DNA of 64,000 bases. Origin: Syntrophaceae bacterium UBA6087. Lineage in GTDB: Bacteria > Desulfobacterota > Desulfomonilia > UBA1062. The notes under the pieces were generated by a model. The model was not told the origin of the DNA. It did not search any database and saw only the letters and a list, made by a program, of their open reading frames with translations. Positions within the stretch are counted from its first letter, which is position 1; each line of letters starts with the position of its first letter. Shown piece after piece: positions 54,386-61,037 of the stretch. A program made the position numbers and the translations under genes. The stretch is taken from the NCBI GenBank assembly GCA_002448235.1, contig DIXF01000001.1, positions 530,594-594,593 on the forward strand, in the 5' to 3' direction.

Positions 54386-55159
54386 TCAGCCAACTGGAAA
54401 TGTGCTATACCCCCCTTTCTTGAACACATAAATCGCCCACCCCAGCGTTTCTCGTCCCCACCTCAGATACGCTGTCTTACTCTCACGCACTCGCTTCAGC
54501 ACGGTCTCCACATCTGGATCATCCCGATGGTCACTCGCCCAGGTTTCCGCAGCATACCACTGTAACCCTTCATATCTATCCCAGTCATCCTGGCTGCTTA
54601 CGAGTGTGTAGACCGCCTCCAGTCCGCACTCTCGACCGACCTCTACATTCTGATAATGTGTTCCGAAGCCGTTCCGTGTCACTCCGATCGCTTCTAAATA
54701 CTCTCTTTCCGGTTCATGCCGCCAGTACGGCTCTCCCACAACGATCCAACTTTCCGGGGCTGCCATCTTCTGCAGCGCGTTCAACGTCCCTCGGTGCCCG
54801 CCATAAATCCAACTCGCACCGATGCAGGCTACCAGATCAAAGCTCTCTAAGGTCTCTGGGACATACTTGGCCCCGTCCATCTCCAAGAAATGGAGTTGGG
54901 CATCCGGAACACGTTCTCGATGCTTCTTGCGGACATCGGCAATGCAGTAGGGAGAGAAATCAACTCCTGTGCCTGTCATCTGTCGGTACCGCTCTGCAAG
55001 CCTGATGAGAAACTCGCCCTTTCCAGTGGCGATATCAAGCACGCGTGCCCCAGGTTTCAGAGGCAGAAGTGCGATAAGCTGTTCAAGTTTCTCAAGACTC
55101 ATCGGATTGCAGAGAATTTGCTCCAGATGAGTGATGTTAAAGAACTTCCACATGTCCAT
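54386..55159 (-). CDS. SAM-dependent methyltransferase
   Basis: A 257-residue class I methyltransferase. Motif I is RVLDIATGKGEFLIRLAER and motif IV is SFDLVACIGASWIYGGH. The ATG at 55159 follows AAAGGAGG and gives MDMWKFFNITHLEQILCNP; an in-frame extension to 55279 runs through attC site 3 and is rejected. The acceptor substrate is unknown. It is on the cassette strand, with attC site 3 on its upstream side. Confidence 0.88.
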   Translation of the reverse strand: MDMWKFFNITHLEQILCNPMSLEKLEQLIALLPLKPGARVLDIATGKGEFLIRLAERYRQMTGTGVDFSPYCIADVRKKHRERVPDAQLHFLEMDGAKYVPETLESFDLVACIGASWIYGGHRGTLNALQKMAAPESWIVVGEPYWRHEPEREYLEAIGVTRNGFGTHYQNVEVGRECGLEAVYTLVSSQDDWDRYEGLQWYAAETWASDHRDDPDVETVLKRVRESKTAYLRWGRETLGWAIYVFKKGGYSTFPVG

Positions 55160-55184
55160 GCGTATACCTCCTTTATCAATGCCG

Positions 55185-55247
55185 GCCGAACGGTTGAGAT
55201 CAGCTGCCGGGGCGAAAGCCCCAGTCAGCTGGATTGAATTGTTCGCC
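55185..55247 (-). other. attC site 3
   Basis: Cores GCCGAAC (55185-55191) and GTTCGCC (55241-55247) flank GATCAGCTG/GTCAGCTGG arms and a GGGGC/GCCCC hairpin top. The pairing is nearly complete. It lies 13 bp from the yoeB-like stop. Confidence 0.85.
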
Positions 55248-55260
55248 TGCTTTCCAACTG

Positions 55261-55524
55261 CTATTCGTAATGCGTCCACATACGGATGACTTTCACTGTT
55301 TTTATGTCATCAAGTATTTGATAAACAAGCCGGTGCTGTATATTGATTCTTCTGGAACATGCACCAGAGAGATCTCCTAGAAGTTTTTCGTAAGGCGGGG
55401 AAGTGTGATAAGGATCTTCTTTGAGGATTTCAAGCAGATGTTCTGCCTGAGGCTTTAAGCCGGAATGTGCTATCTTCTTGGCGTCTTTCTTTGCCTGCTT
55501 GGTAAAGACTATCCGCCAAGTCAC
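55261..55524 (-). CDS. YoeB/Txe-family toxin
   Basis: An 87-residue mRNA-interferase-type toxin: WRIVFTKQAKKDAKKI, PPYEKLLGDLSGACSRRIN and HRLVYQI with the C-terminal RMWTHYE (catalytic His/Tyr) are YoeB signatures. It cuts mRNA on ribosomes in studied members. It overlaps its antitoxin by four bases. Confidence 0.93.
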   Translation of the reverse strand: MTWRIVFTKQAKKDAKKIAHSGLKPQAEHLLEILKEDPYHTSPPYEKLLGDLSGACSRRINIQHRLVYQILDDIKTVKVIRMWTHYE

Positions 55525-55763
55525 CAGTCAACATCCTCATCACACTCCTCTACAGGAGCCCCAAGTCCTTCCTGGATAGATTCACGCATGCCGGGTATGG
55601 AAGTGAGGTACAAAGTTTCCTGGATCGCTCGCCAGTCGTCCTCGGAAATAAGGACTGCAGAACTTCTCTTGCCCACAATCTGAACCGGCTCATGGGATTC
55701 TTTCACTTCATCCACAAGGCTATATAAACGCTTTCTGGCTTCCGTTGCTGTCAGGGTAGTCAT
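55521..55763 (-). CDS. YefM/Phd-family antitoxin
   Basis: An 80-residue antitoxin: TATEARKRLYSLVDEVKES and IVGKRSSAVLISEDDWRAI are YefM-type. The acidic end (EECDEDVDW) suits toxin binding. AAAGGAG precedes the ATG. An imperfect palindromic stretch (ACGTACGATATATCGTACG, about 55777-55795) just upstream is a likely self-repression operator. Confidence 0.93.
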   Translation of the reverse strand: MTTLTATEARKRLYSLVDEVKESHEPVQIVGKRSSAVLISEDDWRAIQETLYLTSIPGMRESIQEGLGAPVEECDEDVDW

Positions 55764-55776
55764 AGTATGAGTCTCC

Positions 55777-55796
55777 TTTACGTACGATATATCGTA
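55777..55796. promoter_or_regulatory. Palindromic operator upstream of yefM-like gene
   Basis: TACGATATATCGTA sits at the centre of a near-perfect palindrome just upstream of the antitoxin start. YefM-YoeB pairs bind such palindromes to repress themselves, so this is the probable operator. Position is given to within a few bases. Confidence 0.55.
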
Positions 55797-55850
55797 CGCT
55801 GCAAGGCAATCAATGTCAAGTCATTTGAAGGAGACACTGCCACTGGGGCC

Positions 55851-55912
55851 GGTGAACGTTTGAACAGCACGGACGCGCGGCCCCGGTGGTCAGCTGGATT
55901 TGCTTGTCCGCC
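55851..55912 (-). other. attC site 4
   Basis: Cores GGTGAAC (55851-55857) and GTCCGCC (55906-55912; a C replaces the second T of GTT) flank a poor left arm and GTCAGCTGGA on the right. It is adjacent to the RelE stop. The right core departs from consensus, so recombination here may be weak. Confidence 0.6.
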
Positions 55913-56170
55913 TTAGCGATAAACATCTTTACGATTACCGATTTTTACAACCCATACTGTCACTTCCTTATCCTGGATAGAATAGACAATACGGGACTGT
56001 CCTTGACGGACACGATACCTTTCTTGGCCGGTCAACTTTTCACCACCTGAAGGTAGAGGATCTTCGGCGAGCATCTCGATACGGTCAAGGATTCTTTTAA
56101 GATCTTTCTTGGGTATTGACTCAAAATCTTTCTCAACAGACCTTTTGAAAAAGATGTTATATGCGGCCAT
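55913..56170 (-). CDS. RelE-family toxin
   Basis: An 85-residue RelE toxin: YNIFFKRSVEKDFESIPKKD, KLTGQERYRVRQGQSRIVYS and VWVVKIGNRKDVYR match the family, with the Arg/Lys and Tyr residues used in mRNA cleavage. The stop codon touches the attC site. It overlaps the antitoxin gene by 14 bp. Confidence 0.93.
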   Translation of the reverse strand: MAAYNIFFKRSVEKDFESIPKKDLKRILDRIEMLAEDPLPSGGEKLTGQERYRVRQGQSRIVYSIQDKEVTVWVVKIGNRKDVYR

Positions 56171-56390
56171 CTTTTTTCAATCTCTTGACCATCGCATCAT
56201 AGCTGATCAATGGTTCGGATACTCGTTCCTCAAATGCTTCAAGATCTACAGCATCTTCTGAAAGCGATTCTCTTACGGCTTCGTTCACAAGGTCTGATAC
56301 TGACCGGGATGTCTCGACTGCCTTTAATCGAAGCGCTTTATGAAGATCCGGATCAAGATATATTGTCGATCTTTTAGCTTGCATCGTCAT
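56157..56390 (-). CDS. Ribbon-helix-helix antitoxin
   Basis: A 77-residue protein with an RHH DNA-binding N-terminus (STIYLDPDLHKALRLKAVET, then SVSDLVNEAVRESL) and an acidic C-terminus to neutralise the RelE toxin. AGGAGG precedes the ATG. Direct palindromic TATAACATTATAACG upstream may be its operator. Confidence 0.9.
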   Translation of the reverse strand: MTMQAKRSTIYLDPDLHKALRLKAVETSRSVSDLVNEAVRESLSEDAVDLEAFEERVSEPLISYDAMVKRLKKDGRI

Positions 56391-56458
56391 AACGTCACCT
56401 CCTATTGGTGCTATAACATTATAACGTCATAATGACACTTTCTCAATAGGGATTTGAG

Positions 56459-56518
56459 AGCGAACAGAGATCAGCTGCCCGGCGCTAGCGCAAGGTCAGC
56501 TGGAACCTTTTGTTGGCA
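56459..56518 (-). other. attC site 5
   Basis: Cores AGCGAAC (56459-56465) and GTTGGCA (56512-56518), arms GATCAGCTGCC/GGTCAGCTGG and a CGCTAGCG top. It lies 3 bp from the next toxin stop. Confidence 0.85.
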
Positions 56519-56521
56519 GTG

Positions 56522-56857
56522 TTACAGCATGGACCCGATTAATCTTTTTAAGAGAATGTCCTCAACGTTCTGTCGTGAATCTAAGACAGATACAACATAT
56601 ACACTCTTCTCTGATATTCTATACATGATTCTCCAAGGAGATACGATCAACTCACGATATTGAGTGATTCCTTGTTCTTGAAGTTCAGGTACTATGCGTC
56701 CTCTATCAGGAAAGGAATAAAGACATGATGCTTTTTCCTTAATATCCTTAAACTTGTCATAGGCAATCGATGGACTGTCTTGAGCAATATATTCTATGAC
56801 GCTTATGAGATCCTTCTCTGATGTCTCAGACCATATGATCTCATATATTCTTTTCAT
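56522..56857 (-). CDS. RelE/ParE-family toxin
   Basis: A 111-residue RelE/ParE toxin: YEIIWSETSEKDLISVIEYI, FPDRGRIVPELQ and RELIVSPWRIMYRI. It is close in type to the toxin at 51.7 kb but not identical. It overlaps its antitoxin by four bases. The toxin class (mRNA or gyrase) is not clear. Confidence 0.92.
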   Translation of the reverse strand: MKRIYEIIWSETSEKDLISVIEYIAQDSPSIAYDKFKDIKEKASCLYSFPDRGRIVPELQEQGITQYRELIVSPWRIMYRISEKSVYVVSVLDSRQNVEDILLKRLIGSML

Positions 56858-57135
56858 TTCATTCTTTTTTTCAGGATATTCTCAATATTCGCAAAAACAT
56901 CGTCTTGAGATTTTGACTTCCCGGTTTTGATATCTTCCTCGCCTTGCGAGATCAGCTTCAATATGCCGATCGCATTCCTCATATTCTCATAACTCTCAGG
57001 GTCCTGAAGAACAGCTTTTGGTTCTCCATTTTGAGTGATTACAACCGGCCTATGAGTTTCATTTATTTGTTTGAGTAAATCTGCTGCTCTGGATTTTAGA
57101 TAGGTAATAGGTCTTATGTCTTCTGATAAATTCAT
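56854..57135 (-). CDS. Phd/YefM-family antitoxin
   Basis: A 93-residue antitoxin: IRPITYLKSRAADLLKQINE and PVVITQNGEPKAVLQDPESY. The C-terminus resembles that of the antitoxin at 52 kb. AGGTG precedes the ATG. No attC separates it from the phzF remnant upstream. Confidence 0.92.
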   Translation of the reverse strand: MNLSEDIRPITYLKSRAADLLKQINETHRPVVITQNGEPKAVLQDPESYENMRNAIGILKLISQGEEDIKTGKSKSQDDVFANIENILKKRMK

Positions 57136-57210
57136 TCCAGCACCTCCAGTCTTTATATGGTACCATAATAAGACCGATAGTCAAGATTCATAATGGCGTT
57201 ACTGCCAATG

Positions 57211-57730
57211 TTAAAGTTTCATTGTTGCCTCAGCAACTGGTACGACGTTACCGCCGACGTCGATCCCGTCCTGCCCCCGGTCACCGAGAATGTGAACGTG
57301 CAAAATACTTCGCCGCCCCATTTTTGCCCCCTGTTCGCTGATAAAACGCGTACCAGCTGCACCCGATATAAAACCATGGCGAATCATGAATGCGGCAAGC
57401 GGGCCTGTTGAGCTTCCGGTTGCCGGATCTTCAGAAATACCATACTCAGGGGCGAACATTCTTGAGTATGCACCATAGGGGGTTGGTGTAAAAAGCCATC
57501 TCTTTCTCCGGTGTGAATATCCGTACGCCTACTGCGCAGTCAGCCCGAGTTGCTGGAACAACGAAGCTCGTTTCTGAAAGATTCAGTTCCTTGGCGATCT
57601 TCTGCATGGTCACTTCGTCGATTCCAGAAGCGTCAGGAAATACTGCAAGAGCATTTCCTTCCAGTGGCTGATCCCTAAAAACATCTACGACTCGATAACG
57701 GTATGTATGGGCACTGCTCATAGTTTTCAA
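57211..57730 (-). pseudogene. phzF-family gene with internal deletion and frameshift
   Basis: The N-terminal ~85 residues (VVDVFRDQPLEGNALAVFPD, LNLSETSFVVPA, VRIFTPEKEM) are clearly PhzF-like isomerase; they end in a stop at 57446. In another frame, 57211-57459 continues with FAPEYGISEDPATGSSTGPL, the family's C-terminal region. About 110-120 central residues of the ~290-residue family are missing, including the active-site area between these blocks. The join is therefore a deletion with a frame change, and the product is probably inactive. It sits in one cassette-like interval with the preceding TA pair, without an attC between. Confidence 0.85.
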
Positions 57731-57743
57731 TTCTCGTTCTTAC

Positions 57744-57802
57744 ATCCAACATGGGCATCAGCCGCGCGGTTATGCCGCGTCGGCCTGGTGCCCTTGTTCG
57801 AA
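57744..57802 (-). other. attC site 6
   Basis: Cores ATCCAAC (57744-57750) and GTTCGAA (57796-57802), arms GGCATCAGCCG and CGGCCTGGTGCC, with a GCGCGG/CCGCG top. It lies 4 bp beyond the restored stop of the next toxin gene. Confidence 0.82.
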
Positions 57803-57806
57803 TCTT

Positions 57807-58102
57807 TTAGATTCTCCCCATCCATATTCTCGGGCTGCGCTTTACATGAAATACAGAAAGAACAATGATTTTATTCTCATCAACAATAAAGAAAACTGCG
57901 TAGGGGAATCTTCTGGTGAGTGCCCGACGAACATTTTTGTGCACGATTGGATAAATAGGATGATCCTTATGATTGAATTGAATATGGCATCTAATACAAG
58001 CAAGAACTCGGAACCAAGATCACGAACGCCAGCTTCATACCAATCAAAGGCATCTGCAATATCTGCTTCTGCCTCTGGACGAATAATCAACTCAAGACTC
58101 AT
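57807..58102 (-). pseudogene. RelE/ParE-type toxin with one-base frameshift
   Basis: The start (MSLELIIRPEAEADIADAFD) is a ParE/RelE-type toxin. Around 57958 one base appears missing: the frame then goes off into IILFIQSCTKMF, whereas the next frame reads PIYPIVHKNVRRALTRRFPY and AVFFIVDENKIIVLSVFHVK to a stop at 57807, which matches family C-termini. The restored gene has ~98 residues and ends beside attC site 6. The antitoxin gene upstream is intact. A sequencing error is possible and should be checked first. Confidence 0.85.
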
Positions 58103-58320
58103 GCACGACTCTTAATACGCTCTCGTACCATTAACCAAGGTGATCCTGCGATTGGATCGTTATGATATGCATCAAGTCGTCGATCAATTTCTGCTTTTTC
58201 ATCTTCGGTAAGCGATACCGATTCAGGGACCTGTGCGATACTATCCCATATATCCTGAACAAGCTGGATTCGCTCAGAAACGCTGAGATCTAAAATGTCC
58301 TTCTTTGCAAATGATCCCAT
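58099..58320 (-). CDS. Addiction-module antitoxin (TIGR02574-type)
   Basis: A 73-residue antitoxin: ILDLSVSERIQLVQDIWDSI and LTEDEKAEIDRRLDAYHNDP are typical of the small putative addiction module component family that pairs with ParE-like toxins. It overlaps the frameshifted toxin by four bases. With the toxin broken it may persist as a stand-alone antidote. Confidence 0.92.
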   Translation of the reverse strand: MGSFAKKDILDLSVSERIQLVQDIWDSIAQVPESVSLTEDEKAEIDRRLDAYHNDPIAGSPWLMVRERIKSRA

Positions 58321-58385
58321 ATTCTCTCCGTTATCGGTATTATAACCTATACCCGTTCATCTTTCTATCCCCTTCGCCTTTAGGA

Positions 58386-58442
58386 TCCGAACGCGCGGAT
58401 CACCGGCGGCTGTAAGCCGTCCGGTGGCTTCTTTGGTTGGCT
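58386..58442 (-). other. attC site 7
   Basis: Cores TCCGAAC (58386-58392) and GTTGGCT (58436-58442), arms GATCACCGGC and GTCCGGTGG around GGCTGTAAGCC. It lies 20 bp from the MazF stop. Confidence 0.88.
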
Positions 58443-58462
58443 TTTACACTTTAGAAATAAGA

Positions 58463-58774
58463 TTACAAGCTAAGAGCAAAGCAGACAGCCTTTTTCAACT
58501 CTTCAACCTTTTGTGTGGAAAGCTTGGTGATCAAAGGGCCAATTTTGCTCTTTGAGACTGTCTGAATATGGTCACAATTCACGGCACATTCTATGGGCAT
58601 GCCATCACTTTTGGAGAGAAGAACTTCACTGGGTATGTCTCGAATGGTAGAGGTGATAGGTGCTATAGTTACTTCACCCAAGTAATCGATGACAGAGTCT
58701 CTCGTCAAGACCACTACAGGACGCTTTTTATCCGGTGGATTGAACTTATACCAACGAACCTCGCCTCGGGTCAT
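58463..58774 (-). CDS. MazF/PemK-type toxin
   Basis: A 103-residue MazF-fold toxin: GEVRWYKFNPPDKKRPVVVL, APITSTIRDIPSEVLL and ECAVNCDHIQTVSKSKIG match MazF/PemK endoribonucleases. The ATG at 58774 overlaps the antitoxin stop (ATGA) behind GGGGAG; an ATG at 58786 is less likely. Sequence-specific mRNA cleavage is expected. Confidence 0.94.
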   Translation of the reverse strand: MTRGEVRWYKFNPPDKKRPVVVLTRDSVIDYLGEVTIAPITSTIRDIPSEVLLSKSDGMPIECAVNCDHIQTVSKSKIGPLITKLSTQKVEELKKAVCFALSL

Positions 58775-59004
58775 GAGTCTCCCCATTTCTGCTCATTTTC
58801 CCATACGCTGAATTCTTCATTGCTGACAGGTTGTTTCTCGTAACCCTTACGATGTTTCTGTTCTAACTGAGATAAGTTGTAATTATTGATCGCATCTTTT
58901 AATGCTGTTCGGGTAAACGCAGATCTTGTCGTATGCATTTGCTTGACAATCTTATCCACTGCTTGGACAAGATCATCTTCAAGAGTCATTTGTATTGTCC
59001 TCAT
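58771..59004 (-). CDS. RHH antitoxin of MazF cassette
   Basis: A 77-residue protein: an N-terminal RHH domain (TIQMTLEDDLVQAVDKIVKQ, then TRSAFTRTALKDAI) and a polar C-terminus with Glu-rich VSNEEFSVWENEQ. It would neutralise the MazF-type toxin and autoregulate. No strong palindrome is visible upstream. Confidence 0.9.
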   Translation of the reverse strand: MRTIQMTLEDDLVQAVDKIVKQMHTTRSAFTRTALKDAINNYNLSQLEQKHRKGYEKQPVSNEEFSVWENEQKWGDS

Positions 59005-59088
59005 GGATTCATACCTCGGAAATGTGTTTGTTTATAGCTATAATAGTCCACATTGTTGAGCAAGTCAAAGGATTCATTGATGCGAGGA

Positions 59089-59149
59089 AGCCAACGTGCT
59101 GATCACCGGCCGCGGCTGTGCCGCGGTCCGGTGCATTGAAGTGTTGGCT
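59089..59149 (-). other. attC site 8
   Basis: Cores AGCCAAC (59089-59095) and GTTGGCT (59143-59149) are perfect complements. The arms GATCACCGG and TCCGGTGCA flank a CCGCGG/CCGCGG top. It touches the HigA-like stop. Confidence 0.92.
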
Positions 59150-59461
59150 TTAACAATTTGCCTGAATTACTTCTGCGTGTAATTTTAAACCCAGTGCTTG
59201 CAAAACTTTCAATATTGTATCGAATCCTGGGCTTCGTTCTCCAGAGAGAGCTTTATAAAGGCTTTCACGTGACAACCCAGCATCACGCGCTACTTGTGAC
59301 ATGCCCTTGGCTCGTGCAATATCGCCAAGAGCTTTAGCAATAAAGGCTGCATCTCCATTTGATTCTTCAAGGCAAGCTTCGAGGTAAGCTGCCATTTCTC
59401 CTGGTGTACGAAGATGCTCAGCGACGTCATATTTTGTAGTTTTAGTTTTTGTTCTAGCCAT
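59150..59461 (-). CDS. HigA-like XRE antitoxin
   Basis: A 103-residue addiction-module antidote of the TIGR02684 type with a helix-turn-helix domain: IAKALGDIARAKGMSQVARD and AGLSRESLYKALSGERSPGF. It follows the toxin gene, the usual higBA order. AGGAG precedes the ATG. It would bind the promoter and the toxin. Confidence 0.94.
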   Translation of the reverse strand: MARTKTKTTKYDVAEHLRTPGEMAAYLEACLEESNGDAAFIAKALGDIARAKGMSQVARDAGLSRESLYKALSGERSPGFDTILKVLQALGLKLHAEVIQANC

Positions 59462-59470
59462 GATGAACTC

Positions 59471-59760
59471 CTATAAGTTTCTCGCTAGACCTAAGGCGGT
59501 TTTAATATCCTTGGCTTGTGATTTCTTATCACCACCTGCCAGAAGAATTATCACCTTACGGGCCTGTTCTTTGTAGTACACCCGATAGCCGGGTCCATAA
59601 TCAATACGCATCTCTGAAACACCCTCACCAACTGATTTTACATCACCTGGATTCCCGGTAGATAACCTTTCAATTCGGACAAGGATGCGAGCACGTGCAC
59701 GGATGTCCTGTAATTCATAATCCATTTCGCAAAGACTTCCGTTTTGCGGATTTCTATCAT
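59471..59760 (-). pseudogene. HigB-like (Gp49/RelE) toxin with N-terminal frameshift
   Basis: From 59725 an 84-residue frame gives LQDIRARARILVRIERLSTG and RIDYGPGYRVYYKEQ, the Gp49/HigB-like toxin body. The missing N-terminus, MIEIRKTEVFAKW, is encoded just upstream (ATG 59760) in another frame. One base seems lost near 59722. From the internal ATG at 59725 the protein would be about 13 residues shorter and may be inactive. The antitoxin is intact. A sequencing error is not excluded. Confidence 0.8.
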
Positions 59761-59818
59761 AAGCTACACTGTAGCCAATGGGCTACTATTTGTCAATGGA
59801 TTCTATAAACAGATATGA

Positions 59819-59950
59819 AGCCAACGTGCTGATCACCTGCCGCAAACATAGCGGTGCATCAGGCCGGAATGCAGCACCGAATGTGAAGCGGAGCATGGAC
59901 AGAAGAATACCCCCGAGCTGTTTGCGGTCAGGTGCATTTGCTTGTTATAT
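59819..59950 (-). other. attC site 9 (long, 132 bp)
   Basis: Cores AGCCAAC (59819-59825) and GTTATAT (59944-59950). The stem includes GATCACCTGCCGCAAACA and TGTTTGCGGTCAGGTGC, with ~75 unpaired bases between, so the variable terminal structure is much longer than in the other sites. It lies 15 bp from the next stop. Confidence 0.88.
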
Positions 59951-59965
59951 GGTTTTTCAAGCATT

Positions 59966-60304
59966 TTATAATGGAATACCATTACTAAAGAAAAAATCTT
60001 TTATCTGATTCTCTTCAATATACTTAAACATTCTCTTTGCTGTAATTGTCCCAAAAGGATAGCCCCACATTAGCAAGTAGAGATAAAATTTCATAAGATG
60101 AAACCCCCAAGTTCTCCTTGTGATAATACCTATGCCGGTTAGAAGATGCCAAACAATCATTGTAACAAGAAAGACTTGGAATGGGATCTCAAAGTCAGGA
60201 TTATTCCACTCCAGAAAAAATATAATAATGCCAGCAACACCGAGGAATGACAGAAACATCCCAAACGTTTTGATTGGTTTATACTTCTGAAGGTCTATAA
60301 TCAT
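59966..60304 (-). CDS. Hypothetical membrane protein, 112 aa
   Basis: A 112-residue protein with three likely membrane helices (~14-31, ~43-60, ~68-85: MFLSFLGVAGIIIFFLEW; VFLVTMIVWHLLTGIGII; LMKFYLYLLMWGYPFG) and a charged C-terminus. AT-rich codon use sets it apart from the backbone. The ribosome site is weak, and cassettes often rely on upstream translation. Unknown function; both flanking attC cores are ATATAAC/GTTATAT, so it forms one complete cassette. Confidence 0.75.
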   Translation of the reverse strand: MIIDLQKYKPIKTFGMFLSFLGVAGIIIFFLEWNNPDFEIPFQVFLVTMIVWHLLTGIGIITRRTWGFHLMKFYLYLLMWGYPFGTITAKRMFKYIEENQIKDFFFSNGIPL

Positions 60305-60321
60305 ATTAAATTTTTAGGGAC

Positions 60322-60378
60322 ATATAACGTGCGGATCAGCCGCGGCCGAAGGCAGTCGGCTGGAGTGACGGGTTATAT
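60322..60378 (-). other. attC site 10
   Basis: Cores ATATAAC (60322-60328) and GTTATAT (60372-60378) are perfect complements, with arms GATCAGCCGCGGCC and GTCGGCTGGA. It lies 11 bp from the next stop. Confidence 0.92.
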
Positions 60379-60389
60379 GCTTTTCAAAA

Positions 60390-60947
60390 TTATGGATCTA
60401 AGCGTAAATATACTGTTGCTTGATTATCAATTATGTTCCAATACTTGGGATATTTAGGATGTATAACGCCATTAACGTCTGTGTAAGAAAATATTTCTTT
60501 TTCTGTATCTGCCAAGATACGAACCTTATCTAATGCATAGTTCTTAAGCTTAAGCCTATCTTGCTCAATGGTATTATTTAAGTGATGATAGTCATCCCTT
60601 TTTTCCCATATGCGCAGGAAGAATCCTTTAATATCATCAGAAATAAAGCCACGTTTTGAAAGCTTCTTAACATTATTTTCAAAAGTTTTTTCAGGCTGAA
60701 ATCCATTCTTTTGGCATAAGAACCTTACCAGTGCTTCTGCTACAGCTTGAGCAAGTGCTATACATCCATAATAATGTCCGTCTCTAAATAGTGATGTGAC
60801 CTCTGCTGATACAGGAGCGAAATATGTACCGGGGATGATTGAATGAGGTTTGATTTGAATGCATCGATTAACTCGATCTGCGATTGATGCTTCTATCTCT
60901 TGCCGAAGGACATACTCGATGTATTTTTTTTCACTATCTTTTTTCAC
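60390..60947 (-). CDS. Hypothetical HEPN-like protein, 185 aa
   Basis: A 185-residue helical soluble protein. Residues 117-122 (RDDYHH) fit the R[ND]xxxH motif of HEPN nucleases, after two helices (GCIALAQAVAEALVRFLCQK) like those of HEPN-type AbiJ/DUF4145 proteins. Start is GTG at 60947, low GC. The motif is short, so the assignment is tentative. A ribonuclease role in abortive infection is possible. It forms a complete cassette between sites 10 and 11. Confidence 0.6.
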   Translation of the reverse strand: MKKDSEKKYIEYVLRQEIEASIADRVNRCIQIKPHSIIPGTYFAPVSAEVTSLFRDGHYYGCIALAQAVAEALVRFLCQKNGFQPEKTFENNVKKLSKRGFISDDIKGFFLRIWEKRDDYHHLNNTIEQDRLKLKNYALDKVRILADTEKEIFSYTDVNGVIHPKYPKYWNIIDNQATVYLRLDP

Positions 60948-60971
60948 TTTTTAACTCTCATAGTAGGTCGC

Positions 60972-61037
60972 ATATAACATGAAGCTAACCGACGGGGCGG
61001 GTTTTATCGCCACGTCCGGTTCAGCAGTTTGTTATGT
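60972..61037 (-). other. attC site 11
   Basis: Cores ATATAAC (60972-60978) and GTTATGT (61031-61037), arms GCTAACCGACG and CGTCCGGTTCAGC, with a GGCGG/TCGCC top. It overlaps the end of the next gene by 6 bp. Confidence 0.88.
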
